A DNA stretch of 64,000 nucleotides from Cognatundibacterium luofuense (GCF_018139685.1 NZ_JAGSPN010000005.1:62001-126000), one strand, 5' to 3'; positions 25,526 through 34,981 are shown, numbered from the stretch's first letter. Program-made: numbers and translations. The notes: generated by a model not told the origin, from the letters alone.

Positions 25526-26782
25526 TTATTTCGCGTTACCTTCAGCGCGAATTTTACGCGGGCGAAATTCCACCGCGGCGGCAGCATCTTCGCGGTAAAC
25601 AAAACGCACCTGCCCGCGCCAGAATTCTGCGACGACCAGCATATCTGCCGATAAGGCATCGTGTTCAAAACGCGAAAACGGTTTCAGATACCGGCTGATC
25701 AGCGTGCCCTGTACTTCGCCCTGCAAGTCTTCCAGCGCATCACGGATTTTATCCGGCTCGGTGGACTGCGCCTGCTGCACTGCTGCGCGCAGTATCTGCA
25801 ATGCATCATAGGTTTGTGCGGCGACTGCCGCCGCCGGAACCGAACGGCCGCCGTTACTTTGCTGATATGCCTGTGTGAATTGTTTGCTGCGCGCGGAATC
25901 GTGTTCCAGATAACTGAGCGGCATCCGCACACCTTCCGCACTGTCACGCGCAATACCGGTAAAACTGCGCGATGCCAGCGCTGCGCTGCCTGCCATCGGC
26001 AACACAAAGCGGCTGCGCTGCAACTGATCTGCCACCAGTGCAGCAGTTGCCGGTTTGCCATACACCAGCACCATACGGGCACCGGCGGCGTGAATCTGGC
26101 GCAGCAGCGCAGAACCATCGTGCGGCCCCTGCCCCAGTGACACCGTAACCGCAGGCTGCACATGGCGCCGCGTCATTTCCGTCAGCAGACTTTCTTTGCC
26201 TGCGAGTCCTTCCGGGCTCTGGTCATGCAACAGAGCAATCGTGCTGATTTTGCGTTTATCCAGAATGTCATGCAGCAAGGCTTCCTGCTGCACACTGTCG
26301 CCGGGTGCGACACGGAAAATAAAACTGTCCGGCATGGCTGGCGGCATCCACGATTGCAGCAGCACATTGCCACTGGCGGCGGTCAACAACAAAGGGACGC
26401 GCGCTTCCTGACATACCGGCGCAGCCTGCATCGCACTGGCTGTATCGGATAAACCAAGCACGGCAACGACTTTGTCTTTTTCGATCAGTTCACGGGTCAG
26501 TACCGAGGTTTGTCCGGCATTTGACTGATCATCTTTTTCCACCAGCTCTACCTGACGACCGAGAAAGCCGCCCTGACGGTTGATCTCCAGCACGAAGGTG
26601 CGCGCCGCGCCGCGTATGCTTTCACCGGTGGCGGTATCCGGTCTGCCGCTCAGCGATGCAATCAGGCCAATGCGCACCTTGCCTTCCTGCGCTGCAGCAA
26701 GCGGACTCAGGGTCATTGCGGCCAGCACACAAGGCAGCACCGTCAGCAACTGACGTCGGGAACGAAGCGGTCGGATGTTCAT
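25526..26782 (-). CDS. Branched-chain amino-acid-type ABC substrate-binding protein
   Basis: 418 residues from the internal Met (MNIRPLRSRRQLLTVLPCVLAAMTLSPLAAA), which gives a clean signal peptide. An upstream ATG at 26806 adds eight residues. The mature protein is of the Leu/Ile/Val-binding type I fold: KVRIGLIASLSG, ETGESIRGAARTFVLEINRQGG-like text and VAVLGLSDTASAMQ. No permease or ATPase genes are adjacent, so its transporter is elsewhere or it serves as a sensor. The ligand is unknown. Confidence 0.85.
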   Translation of the reverse strand: MNIRPLRSRRQLLTVLPCVLAAMTLSPLAAAQEGKVRIGLIASLSGRPDTATGESIRGAARTFVLEINRQGGFLGRQVELVEKDDQSNAGQTSVLTRELIEKDKVVAVLGLSDTASAMQAAPVCQEARVPLLLTAASGNVLLQSWMPPAMPDSFIFRVAPGDSVQQEALLHDILDKRKISTIALLHDQSPEGLAGKESLLTEMTRRHVQPAVTVSLGQGPHDGSALLRQIHAAGARMVLVYGKPATAALVADQLQRSRFVLPMAGSAALASRSFTGIARDSAEGVRMPLSYLEHDSARSKQFTQAYQQSNGGRSVPAAAVAAQTYDALQILRAAVQQAQSTEPDKIRDALEDLQGEVQGTLISRYLKPFSRFEHDALSADMLVVAEFWRGQVRFVYREDAAAAVEFRPRKIRAEGNAK

Positions 26783-26947
26783 GGAATGAGGGCAAAGTGA
26801 CAGCAAAACAATGCAAGATTACCATGCGATGCGGGATCAGGTCATAACAGGGATTGTGATGCCGCAAACTTTGACGCCGGCAGCATGCAGGACAGCCGGC
26901 TCCGGTGAGGCTGCTGCAGTCTGGAGCGGATACAAGCAGCCTGAATT

Positions 26948-27030
26948 GTGCAGCTATCGTCATTGACGATTTGTGGAGGCCCGGACTTTCTGCCGACAAC
27001 CGCCGGATCGCTGTGCTCAACACCGCATTT
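26948..27030 (+). repeat. Dispersed ~83-bp intergenic repeat, copy C
   Basis: Plus-strand copy in the 352-bp gap between the substrate-binding gene and phnM. It begins GTGCAGCTATCGTCATTGAC. It carries the core with one change (CCGACAACCG for CCGACGACCG) and ends TGTGCTCAACACCGCATTT. Confidence 0.85.
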
Positions 27031-27086
27031 CAGGCATTTTTGCGGCTGGCAGGCTCTTTCCAGCGACTTTTACCGGCAGTAAAACA

Positions 27087-27110
27087 AAAGGCTGCCCGAT
27101 GGCAGCCTTT
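27087..27110 (-). terminator. Rho-independent terminator of phnM
   Basis: Stem AAAGGCTGCC / GGCAGCCTTT with loop CGAT. On the minus strand it is followed by TGTTTTAC (overall TTTTGTTTT), 25 bp after the phnM stop. Confidence 0.88.
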
Positions 27111-27134
27111 ATCTGAGGCAACAGAAACCGAGAA

Positions 27135-28286
27135 TCAGTACACGCGCTGACCGCTTTTCCAGACACCGAGTACCACCGGAATCCCGTCGTGCACCCGCAC
27201 GCGCAGGAAGTCGGCACGCAGGCCAGTAGCGATTTGCCCGCGGTCGTCGAGTGCAATCGCGGCTGCCGGTGTTGCACTGACGGTGGCAATCGCTTCCGGC
27301 AGCGAATAACCGTACTGTTGCAGCATGAATGCCGCCTGCAGCAGACTGGATGGCACGTAGTCGGATGAGAACATATCCAGCAAACCTTCGCGCGCCAGTT
27401 CTGCCGCCGACACATTGCCGGAATGCGAACCGCCGCGCACACAGTTCGGCGCGCCCATAACCACTGCCAGTCCGTGTTCACGGGCGGCACGGGCAGCAGC
27501 CAGCGTGGTTGGAAATTCACTGATACAAACGCCGTCCGCCACGCCTTCCAGCACATGCTCCGGCGTGGTGTCGTCATGGCTGGCCAGCGGCAGATTGCGG
27601 CCGCTGCGGCCACACATGGCGACCACCAGACGACGGTTTTCCGCCACATGACGCTGCTGCCGTTCCGCCAGCACTGCCAGCATCTGATCGACTTTTTCGT
27701 GGCTCCAGCCACGCTTGCCGGTGACATAGGTACGGTAATGACCGAGATCGCTCCACTGACGCTGACCCGGTGTGTGGTCCATCAGCGACACCAGCGCCAG
27801 CCGTTCATCCAGCATAAATGGTGCGAGTAAGCCGGGCAGGTCAGGCTCAGCAAGTTCGAGGCGTAAATGCAGTAAGTGTTCGGCGCGCAGCAAACCGGCG
27901 GCAGCAGCGCTGGCCAGCCCCTGCGCACAGGGTTGCAGCGACTGGTTGCGCAGACTATCGGGATCGATGTCGCCAACTGCTAAGGCGTCGAGCACGGTGG
28001 TGATACCGGCGGCAATCACTTGCGCGTCATGGGCGATGATGGCGGGCAGCACAGGCCAGTTGACCTTGGGGCGCGGCATCAGGTGTTTTTCCAGATTGTC
28101 AGTATGGATTTCGACCAGACCGGGGATCAGATAGTCGCCTTCCCAGTCTTCGCCCGTGGTTCCGCTGTTGCCGGTATCCACGCTGCTGATGCGGCCGTGG
28201 CTGGTGCTGAGTGAACCGCTGAGAACCTGGTTATGCAGAACCAGTCTGGCATTACGAATAAAAACAGGAGCAGATAAATTCTTCAC
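27135..28286 (-). CDS. phnM: PhnM: ribose methylphosphonate triphosphate diphosphatase
   Basis: 383 residues of the amidohydrolase superfamily with the PhnM hallmark PGLVEIHTDNLEKHLMPRP. Further PhnM segments are AHDAQVIAAGITTVLDAL, SLMDHTPGQRQW, HDDTTPEHV and GAPNCVRGGSHSGNVSA, which supply metal ligands. In the C-P lyase pathway the enzyme releases pyrophosphate from the ribose-linked phosphonate triphosphate. None of the C-P lyase core genes phnGHIJKL is nearby. The gene is divergent from a substrate-binding protein that is paired with DUF1045, another phosphonate-operon family. Confidence 0.9.
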   Translation of the reverse strand: MKNLSAPVFIRNARLVLHNQVLSGSLSTSHGRISSVDTGNSGTTGEDWEGDYLIPGLVEIHTDNLEKHLMPRPKVNWPVLPAIIAHDAQVIAAGITTVLDALAVGDIDPDSLRNQSLQPCAQGLASAAAAGLLRAEHLLHLRLELAEPDLPGLLAPFMLDERLALVSLMDHTPGQRQWSDLGHYRTYVTGKRGWSHEKVDQMLAVLAERQQRHVAENRRLVVAMCGRSGRNLPLASHDDTTPEHVLEGVADGVCISEFPTTLAAARAAREHGLAVVMGAPNCVRGGSHSGNVSAAELAREGLLDMFSSDYVPSSLLQAAFMLQQYGYSLPEAIATVSATPAAAIALDDRGQIATGLRADFLRVRVHDGIPVVLGVWKSGQRVY

Positions 28287-28668
28287 AGCAACAATCCAGA
28301 CATTTCCGGTGATTCACAACCTTATCATGATTTGCGGCAACACAGCATCCGCAATCGGGAAAAAGGCACAATACGAACAAATTGTAACATTTTAATAATT
28401 GGCAAAAATGTATTCTAGGAGATCACCCTCCGGTTTGCATAGAGCAAGCACAAAATTTTTTCTGACTGAAACCTGATTTTTCGATGCAATCTTCTCCCTC
28501 AGGCTTGTTACATTAAATGATATTCGCATAAAGACACGGACACGGATGCAACATTCCGGCCATGTTTGCTGCGATATCAGGGCTGGCTGCGGTAATGCCT
28601 TGCCCGGGTCTGAAGAAAACTGCATCATCAAATCACCCTGCTTACCATTTGATACGGACCACTGACCC
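28287..28668. other. Divergent intergenic region, phnM / substrate-binding gene
   Basis: About 380 bp with AT-rich stretches (28370-28420) suited to promoters for both flanking genes. I see no gene, no repeat of the ~83-bp family and no clear hairpin or operator here. Confidence 0.5.
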
Positions 28669-29550
28669 ATGAAACATCTGACGAGTGCCCTCACAGTAAT
28701 TGGCCTGCTGGCTTGCGGACATGCAGCCGCGGAAGACACGCTGGCAAAAATCCGCCGCACCGAAACCTTGCAGATCGGTGTGCGCGAAACGCCGCCGTTT
28801 GCCTTCACCGATGCGAACAAACAAGCCAGTGGTTACGCGGTGGAGTTATGCCAGCGCATTGCAGACGGTATCCGCAAAGAGCTGAAACTGCCGGGCATGA
28901 AAATTCAGTATGTGCCGATTGATTCCGTGACACGTTTCAGTGCGCTGGTGGAAAACAAAATCGATCTGGAATGCGGCAGCACGACCAACAATGCAGAGCG
29001 TCGCCAGAAATACGGTTTCACGATTCCGCATTTCTTCTCATCCGTGAAAGCGCTGGTGCGTACCGACAGCGGCATCCGCAGCTGGGGACAAATGCGTGAA
29101 AAAACTGTGGTCACCACACGCGGCACGACTACTGTGCAATTGCTGAATTCGAAAAACGATATCAGCGCGCTGCGCATGAAACTGACAGAAAGCGCCAGCG
29201 ATCAGGAATCTTTCCGCATGGTGGAAGAGAAAAAAGCCGATGTGTTTCCGATGGATGATGTGCTGCTGTACAGCCTGAAAGCGGAAAGCAAAAATCCGGC
29301 GGATTTCCAGATCATCGGCGAACCTTTATCGGTGGAACCGTATTCCATCATGTTCCGCAAAGGTGACCCTGCGTTCAAAAAAATCGTCGATGCAGAAATG
29401 CTGAAGCTGGTGCACGACGGCGACATTTATAAAATTTATGACCGCTGGTTTATGAAACCGATCCCGCCGAAAAATGCGAATCTGAAAATGCCGATGAGCT
29501 TTTTGCTGCGTGATTCGCTGCGTTTCCCCAGCGACCAGTTAGGAGATTAA
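28669..29550 (+). CDS. Amino-acid-type ABC substrate-binding protein
   Basis: 293 residues with a signal peptide (MKHLTSALTVIGLLACGHAAAEDT). The mature protein is a family-3 (GltI/glutamate-aspartate-like) binding protein: LQIGVRETPPFAFTD, GYAVELCQRIADGI, KIDLECGSTTNNAERRQKYGF and a late KIYDRWFMKPIPPKN. Polar amino acids are the usual ligands. No permease follows. Instead the next gene, four bases on, encodes DUF1045. AGGAG just before its stop serves that next gene. Confidence 0.88.
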   Translation: MKHLTSALTVIGLLACGHAAAEDTLAKIRRTETLQIGVRETPPFAFTDANKQASGYAVELCQRIADGIRKELKLPGMKIQYVPIDSVTRFSALVENKIDLECGSTTNNAERRQKYGFTIPHFFSSVKALVRTDSGIRSWGQMREKTVVTTRGTTTVQLLNSKNDISALRMKLTESASDQESFRMVEEKKADVFPMDDVLLYSLKAESKNPADFQIIGEPLSVEPYSIMFRKGDPAFKKIVDAEMLKLVHDGDIYKIYDRWFMKPIPPKNANLKMPMSFLLRDSLRFPSDQLGD

Positions 29551-29553
29551 TTC

Positions 29554-30243
29554 TTGAGCATGCGTTACGCCCTGTATTTTGCGCCGGAGCCACACAGTCT
29601 GTGGTGGGATGCCGGTTGCCGCTGGCTGGGGCGTGACCCGCTGACGACGACAGAACTGCCGCAGGTACGTTTGCCGGATGTGCATCCGCGCGTCCTGCAC
29701 ACCTTAACCCGCGATGCCCGCCGTTACGGTTTTCATGCAACGCTGAAAGCACCGTTCCGGCTGGCTGAAGGGCACAGCCTGAGCACGCTGGAAAACCTGT
29801 TGCAGCAGTTCACCGCGCAGCGCGCAGCGGTCACCCTGCCGTCACCGCGCGTCAGTCTGCTGCGTCAGTTTCTCGCGATACTGCCGGGCGAACCGCAGGA
29901 TGAAATCAACCGGCTGGCGATGGATTGCGTGCGTGAATTCGATCATTTGCGCGCACCGCTGACACTGGACGAGCTGGCACGCCGCCAGCGCCAGCAACTC
30001 AGTGCGCGCCAGTTGCGATTGTTATCGCACTGGGGTTATCCGTACACCGAAGAAGAGTATCAGTTTCATATGACGCTCAGCGACAGTCTGCACAATACCG
30101 ATTCTGCCGATGCCATCGTCGCAGCGGCGCAGCGCTTCTTTGCGATCAGCGAACCGCTGGTGATACGCAGTATCGCGCTGTTCACCGAAGCCGAACCGGG
30201 CGCTGATTTCATGCTGCACCGTCATTTCCGTTTCGGTGGCTGA
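29554..30243 (+). CDS. DUF1045 phosphonate-operon protein (2H phosphoesterase-like)
   Basis: 229 residues beginning RYALYFAPEPHSLWWDAGCRWLGRD, which matches the DUF1045 family found in phosphonate operons. Two histidine motifs, FHATLKAPF and FHMTLS, fit the 2H phosphoesterase fold. A TTG at 29554 is preferred because AGGAG (29541-29545) lies eight bases before it, while the ATG at 29560 would be 14 bases away. It likely acts on a cyclic or ribose-linked phosphoester intermediate, but the reaction is not visible from sequence. Confidence 0.85.
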   Translation: MSMRYALYFAPEPHSLWWDAGCRWLGRDPLTTTELPQVRLPDVHPRVLHTLTRDARRYGFHATLKAPFRLAEGHSLSTLENLLQQFTAQRAAVTLPSPRVSLLRQFLAILPGEPQDEINRLAMDCVREFDHLRAPLTLDELARRQRQQLSARQLRLLSHWGYPYTEEEYQFHMTLSDSLHNTDSADAIVAAAQRFFAISEPLVIRSIALFTEAEPGADFMLHRHFRFGG

Positions 30244-30296
30244 ACCCGTCGCAGGCTGTGCGACAATGCCAGCCTGTTTCCTTTTGCTGAACCTGC

Positions 30297-31031
30297 ATGA
30301 TGTCTGTCCTGCCTGCCTCTTCTGCTGACCAGCCTGATCTGGTCCTGATCCCCGGTTTCATGTGTGATCAACGCCTGTGGCAATGCGCGCTGCCTGCATT
30401 GCAAAGCATGGGGCGTGTGCATTGCATGCCCGCGCATCAGCATGACAGTATCGAAGCCTGCGCCGCTGCTGTGGCTGAACAAATACCGGATAACGCGGTG
30501 GTGATTGGTTTTTCGCTGGGCGGCTATGTAGCGCGTCATCTGGCAGCGCGCTGGCCGCATAAAGTGCAGCGGCTGTTTTTACTGAACTCCTCGGCGCGTG
30601 CCACTACCGGTGAAGAAGTCGCCCGCGCACAGCAACAACTGAAAGCGCTGGAAGTGTATCCGTATCGCGGCCAGACCCGCACCGCCCTGCTGCGCGCACT
30701 GCATCCGCAGCGACCCGAACCGCGCTGGATTGATTGCATGCTGGCGATGTCGGTCGATCTCGGTATCGCTACTTTCCGTCAGCAAATGGCGATAGTGCGG
30801 GCTGATGGTCATGCCGAACTGGCGGCGCTGCAGTGTCCGGTGCACATCATTGCCAGTGCTGATGATCAGATGCGCACGATGCAGGAAGCCGAACGCATGG
30901 CTGCCGCTGCCCGTGGCAGCACGCTGGACATGCTCTCGGATTGCGGCCATATGTCCGTCTTCGAGCAACCGGAACATGTCATCCGTTTGCTGCAATACCA
31001 CCTGACAACACTGCCTGCAGGCAAGTTTTAA
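30297..31031 (+). CDS. Alpha/beta hydrolase
   Basis: 244 residues with the standard fold: LVLIPGFMCDQRLWQCAL (oxyanion region), the elbow GFSLGGYVARHLA with a Ser nucleophile, and SDCGHMSVFEQPEHV with the catalytic His. A mid-domain lid region includes LNSSARATTGEE. The substrate is unknown. ATGATG gives two near-identical start choices at 30297 and 30300. Confidence 0.85.
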   Translation: MMSVLPASSADQPDLVLIPGFMCDQRLWQCALPALQSMGRVHCMPAHQHDSIEACAAAVAEQIPDNAVVIGFSLGGYVARHLAARWPHKVQRLFLLNSSARATTGEEVARAQQQLKALEVYPYRGQTRTALLRALHPQRPEPRWIDCMLAMSVDLGIATFRQQMAIVRADGHAELAALQCPVHIIASADDQMRTMQEAERMAAAARGSTLDMLSDCGHMSVFEQPEHVIRLLQYHLTTLPAGKF

Positions 31032-31039
31032 GCACTCAG

Positions 31040-31057
31040 AATACCCCCGGGGGTATT
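31040..31057. promoter_or_regulatory. AATACCCCCGGGGGTATT palindrome
   Basis: An 18-bp perfect palindrome followed by TTAAAA, nine bases after the hydrolase stop. A half-site-like ATACCCCCC recurs at 31102-31110. TACCC..GGGTA dyads are typical of CsoR-type (DUF156) metal- or persulfide-sensing repressors, but no such regulator is nearby. It could equally be part of a terminator for the hydrolase. Confidence 0.35.
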
Positions 31058-31249
31058 TTAAAAGCCCCTTATTTCATGCCGACAACAAGGCGATTTTCGC
31101 CTATACCCCCCTGTTTTTCCAAAAAACAGCCGATATCAGCAATGTTGTAAAAAATTTACGAAATGTAGACACTTTGATATTGAATTGTAGTTATCAATAG
31201 TTCAATATTATGCGTGTTGCATTTTTTATATTTTTCCGGAGCAAACACC

Positions 31250-31804
31250 ATGCGCTACCTTGCTTTTGTTCTGACCATCATTTTTCTGATCTGGTTTGCC
31301 CATCGTCTGTTCAGTGTCCGCCCTGCTGCTAAATCGGCGCAGGAACCACAAGGCCCGTGGCCGTTTTATGCACGCCATCCGCTGAATGCTGCGGAACAGG
31401 TGCTGTATCACCGCCTGAGCATGGCGCTGCCCGAATACATCATCCTCGCGCAAGTACCGCTGACCCGCGTCATGGGTGTCAGCAAAGGACACAGCTTTTT
31501 TGAATGGCAGCCGCGCATCCGCGAACTGCAACTGGATTTTCTGATCTGCCGTAAAGACTTTTCGGTGGTCGCTGCCGTTGAGCTGGATGAAGACAGTCAG
31601 CAGGGTCTGGTGCATCAGGCAGTGAATGAGCGCATTACCCGCGTCTGCCGTGATGCAGAGCTGCGTTTAATCCGCTGGCATACCCGCCTGATGCCGGATG
31701 AACTGGCGATACGGGCTGCGTTCAGCGAGCCGGTATTGTCCCGCCCCGCTGACCCGCATGTGCTGGATCAGGAATTTGAAGATATGGTGGCAAAGGCGCA
31801 GTAA
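31250..31804 (+). CDS. Membrane-anchored DUF2726 protein
   Basis: 184 residues from the ATG at 31250. A single N-terminal membrane helix (RYLAFVLTIIFLIWFAHRLF) is followed by a DUF2726 domain: NAAEQVLYHRLSMALPEYIILAQVPLTRVM, ELQLDFLICRKDFSVVAAVELDE and ITRVCRDAELRLIRWHTRLMPDE. The D-F-L-I..V-V-A-A-V-E-L-D layout resembles restriction-endonuclease-like folds (D..ExD). Family function is unknown. AT-rich promoter sequence of about 150 bp lies upstream. Confidence 0.75.
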   Translation: MRYLAFVLTIIFLIWFAHRLFSVRPAAKSAQEPQGPWPFYARHPLNAAEQVLYHRLSMALPEYIILAQVPLTRVMGVSKGHSFFEWQPRIRELQLDFLICRKDFSVVAAVELDEDSQQGLVHQAVNERITRVCRDAELRLIRWHTRLMPDELAIRAAFSEPVLSRPADPHVLDQEFEDMVAKAQ

Positions 31805-31843
31805 GCGCCTGGCCATGTCGCAGTAAGGCCGGAAAAACCAGCC

Positions 31844-32335
31844 TCAGCGCAGTAAACCCTCGACCGCATCAATCACCATGCGGGTAGCGGTCGCGATGAT
31901 CAGTACATCACCGGCAATCGTGACATAGCGATGCCCGGCCGGCAGCGGCGCCAGACGTCGATAAATATCCGGTGGTAATTCGCTGTAACGCAGATCGCCC
32001 GGCAGCGCCTGACCGCGCTGCCATTTTTTCAGCTGTCCCGGCGGCATACACTGGGCATTCTTTTTCGCAAGCCCCGGCGGACAATGACCGGCACGTTGCT
32101 GCGACTGATAGTAATCGCTGAGAATCTGACGGTCGTGGCTGCTGAAGCTCAGGCTGATATTCAGTTGCGCGTCGCCGCCACGGTAATTCTGCCGCCCTGC
32201 ATCCTGCTGCTGCGTCTGCTCGCCTTTGCCACGGCCATGTTTACCGGCCCATTCCGGTTTATCGGCCAGCGCACTCTGGCTCAGCAAACCTGCCAGACTC
32301 AGTGCGGCAATGATGATGTTTCTCTGCATTTTCAT
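31844..32335 (-). CDS. RcnB/CigR-like secreted protein
   Basis: 163 residues from the ATG at 32335, which has GGGGGAGA six bases upstream. The signal peptide reads RNIIIAALSLAGLLSQSALA. The mature part has a Gln/Gly/Arg-rich linker, then LSFSSHDRQILSDYYQSQ, CPPGLAKKNAQCMPPGQLKKW and a C-terminal RYVTIAGDVLIIATATRMVIDAVEGLL, the RcnB-type motif. Homologues in enterobacteria include a periplasmic metal-homeostasis protein and the anti-virulence protein CigR. Its function here is open. Confidence 0.7.
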   Translation of the reverse strand: MKMQRNIIIAALSLAGLLSQSALADKPEWAGKHGRGKGEQTQQQDAGRQNYRGGDAQLNISLSFSSHDRQILSDYYQSQQRAGHCPPGLAKKNAQCMPPGQLKKWQRGQALPGDLRYSELPPDIYRRLAPLPAGHRYVTIAGDVLIIATATRMVIDAVEGLLR

Positions 32336-32394
32336 CACAATCTCCCCCATCGGTATATCTCTGCGATCATAAAGGACAGCGCAAAACTGCAGTC

Positions 32395-33789
32395 TCACCA
32401 CCAGACCGGCGGATGGCTGCCGGCAGGCATCGCAGGCAAGTCTGTGTGCGGCGGACAAGCCGGCATGGATTCTGCGGGACGCAGCGTCGTCAGCTGACCG
32501 AAGCCGGAATCCTCTTGCTGCAGCCAGCCCGCGCTTTCCGCTTCGCTCAGTTCATGACCGGTAATATGCGCAGAAACGCCAAGCCGCGTCAGATAAGCGC
32601 CGGTTTGTGCCAGCGATACCTGTATCTGCCAGTTGCCGCCCTCTTCCGCACGGCGCTGCAGCGCACGCATGACGGCAAACGCCGCCAGATAACCAGTTGC
32701 ATGATCGAGCGCCTGACAAGGCAGTTTGCCCGGCATTTGCAAAGGATCGCCACTGCCTTCGGTGCAGGCAATGCCGGTTGCCGACTGCACCAGACTGTCG
32801 TAACCACGCCGTGTTGCCCACGGGCCTTGTTGTCCGTAGGCACTCAGGCTTAACTGAATCAAGCCCGGATAACGCTCTGCCAGCACTTGTTCCGATAAGC
32901 CAAACGCCGCCAGCGCACCGGGGCGATACGCTTGTATCAGCACATCCGCCTGTGAGAGTAAGTGATGGAATTGCGCCAGTTGCGCAGCATCACGTAAATC
33001 CAGCTGTGTATTGCGTTTACCGCGACCAGTATCCATCACCAGCGCCGGAATATTCGGCAAATGTGCGGCACCGACTGCCAGTACATCGGCTCCGTGCTGT
33101 GCCAGTGTACGCGCCGCTACCGGTGCAGCAATCACCCGCGACAAATCCAGCACGCGCACGCCCTGCAAAGGCCGTGCAGCAGCTGTCCACGGACGTGGTG
33201 GCGCATCACCGCTGCGCTGCATATGAAATAAAGGCTGGGCTGCAATCGCCGCTGCCTGCGGATGCGATTGCCATTCAGCAGGTGTACGGATCAGCGATGC
33301 GCATAAACCGCGTTCAGATAAGGCTTCGGTCAGATCAGATGCGGTATGTTCACGGATCGCGGCAGCGACCGCATCGCGGCTGTCTGCGCAGCCCAGATAC
33401 TGCAGTACGCCCTTTAAATGATGAGGAAAATTAGTATGCAGTTGCAGCCAGCGCTGATCTGCTGCCTGATAGTAGCCGGATACCGGACTCCAGGGTTCCG
33501 GTGGCATGCCACCGTTCAGGCGCAGATAACGTTCACTGCGAAACACCGCCAGTGCATGGCGCTGATTCACTGACACGGTTTGCTGAGCTCCGCCGCGTGC
33601 TGCAAAAATCTGTTGTGCTGCCAGCGCCTGCGCTGCAATGCTGGCAGAAGCCAGCGCACCCACCTGATAACGCGACGGCAGTTGCTCTGCATCACCGGTC
33701 AAATGAAAAGCCGGCAAACTGGCTGCTTCTGCACCACTGAGTTGCCACCAGTCCTGTACGATTTGATACGCTGTCAGTGTCATGGTCAA
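32395..33789 (-). CDS. CaiB/BaiF family III CoA transferase
   Basis: 464 residues with two related half-domains. The second half shows the family pattern PLQGVRVLDLSRVIAAPVAARTLAQHGADVL, the catalytic-loop segment MDTGRGKRNTQLDLRD with the Asp nucleophile, and GLIQLSLSAYGQQGPWATRRGYDSLVQSATG. The first half (about 1-200) is divergent. It transfers CoA between carboxylic acids. The donor and acceptor are unknown. It is the first of two minus-strand genes with the alpha/beta hydrolase upstream. Confidence 0.88.
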   Translation of the reverse strand: MTMTLTAYQIVQDWWQLSGAEAASLPAFHLTGDAEQLPSRYQVGALASASIAAQALAAQQIFAARGGAQQTVSVNQRHALAVFRSERYLRLNGGMPPEPWSPVSGYYQAADQRWLQLHTNFPHHLKGVLQYLGCADSRDAVAAAIREHTASDLTEALSERGLCASLIRTPAEWQSHPQAAAIAAQPLFHMQRSGDAPPRPWTAAARPLQGVRVLDLSRVIAAPVAARTLAQHGADVLAVGAAHLPNIPALVMDTGRGKRNTQLDLRDAAQLAQFHHLLSQADVLIQAYRPGALAAFGLSEQVLAERYPGLIQLSLSAYGQQGPWATRRGYDSLVQSATGIACTEGSGDPLQMPGKLPCQALDHATGYLAAFAVMRALQRRAEEGGNWQIQVSLAQTGAYLTRLGVSAHITGHELSEAESAGWLQQEDSGFGQLTTLRPAESMPACPPHTDLPAMPAGSHPPVWW

Positions 33790-33808
33790 CTCTCCGCAAA
33801 AAGCAGGT

Positions 33809-34756
33809 TTACTGAATAAATATCTTTACAGCTGCCAGTGTCACAACCGGATTTTCTTCCTGTGGTACGTGTCCCAGCTCATCAAACATAATCAGTTTAG
33901 AACCGGCAATATCCTGATGAAAACGTTCCGCGTATTCAGGCGGAATCAGCTTGTCTTTACCGCCCCATAAAATCAGCGTCGGGACCCGCACGTCTTTGAT
34001 CAGCGCGGCTTGTTCGCCCGCTTGTAACTGACGCAGACGCTTACGCAGCGCGGCGCGGTTACCGGCGCGCACCGTCATCGCGGTATAGCGTTCTATCAGT
34101 TCCGGCGTCACCTTGTCAGGATTGCCGTAGACATCACGCACGCTGTCTTCCATCGTGCTTTTCGGCAGTAAAAAATCCATAGGCCAGGCAAGAATAGGAA
34201 TCCGCGCAATCTGAAATCCGACCGGTACTGACTGCGGTTTGAAATCGTAACCGGATGCATCCAGCAAAATCAGTTTTTCAACCCGCAAAGGCATTTCAGC
34301 AGCAAAGCGCCATGCGATCTCACCACCCAGAGAATTACCGGCGATGATGGCTTTTTTGACGCCGAGCGTATCCATCAGGTTTTGTACAAAGCGCAGATAG
34401 GCCGCAATGCTGTAATCATTATCCGGCGCAGGTCCGGTCAGCCCGAAGCCGGGCAAGTCAAAGCTGATGACGCGGTGATCTGCTTTCAGATCTTTCGCCC
34501 AGCGCTCCCAGGTGTGCAGACTGGATGAGGTGCCGTGTATCAGCAGCACCGGCACAGGATCCTGCGCCCAGCCTTCATCACGCACATGAACCTGCATTCC
34601 GTTCACGCTGACAAAGCGCGACGGCGCGGTCGCCCAGCGATCCTGTAACTTTTGTACCGGCTGATCCGGTGCCCAGTTCATGGCCACCACCACCGTTATG
34701 GCCAGCACCACCAGCGCCAGCAAACTCCACATCACAATTCTGGAACGTTCACGCAT
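33809..34756 (-). CDS. Membrane-anchored alpha/beta hydrolase
   Basis: 315 residues with one N-terminal membrane helix (IVMWSLLALVVLAITVVVAM). The hydrolase fold shows VPVLLIHGTSSSLHTWERWAKDL, the elbow AGNSLGGEIAWRFA with a Ser nucleophile, and FDELGHVPQEENP with the catalytic His. The catalytic domain should face the periplasm. It ends 19 bp before the CoA transferase gene on the same strand, so the two are probably one operon. The substrate is unknown. Confidence 0.87.
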   Translation of the reverse strand: MRERSRIVMWSLLALVVLAITVVVAMNWAPDQPVQKLQDRWATAPSRFVSVNGMQVHVRDEGWAQDPVPVLLIHGTSSSLHTWERWAKDLKADHRVISFDLPGFGLTGPAPDNDYSIAAYLRFVQNLMDTLGVKKAIIAGNSLGGEIAWRFAAEMPLRVEKLILLDASGYDFKPQSVPVGFQIARIPILAWPMDFLLPKSTMEDSVRDVYGNPDKVTPELIERYTAMTVRAGNRAALRKRLRQLQAGEQAALIKDVRVPTLILWGGKDKLIPPEYAERFHQDIAGSKLIMFDELGHVPQEENPVVTLAAVKIFIQ

Positions 34757-34981
34757 AACACCTTACTGATTACAGCCTGTGCTGCAATCGACGAACAGTC
34801 AAAACAGCTATTGTCCCACGCCCGCGCCACAAACAACAGTGGCAAACATTTCCCGCAGGAAAGTATGTATCAGGAACAGGCACAGTGCTTCGCAACATCC
34901 GAAACGAACGCTTACATTTTTCTGATTGCCCGCTGCCGTGCAGCTGATTATTGTGTGCGGTTTTCTGTTACCCGCTTTTGT

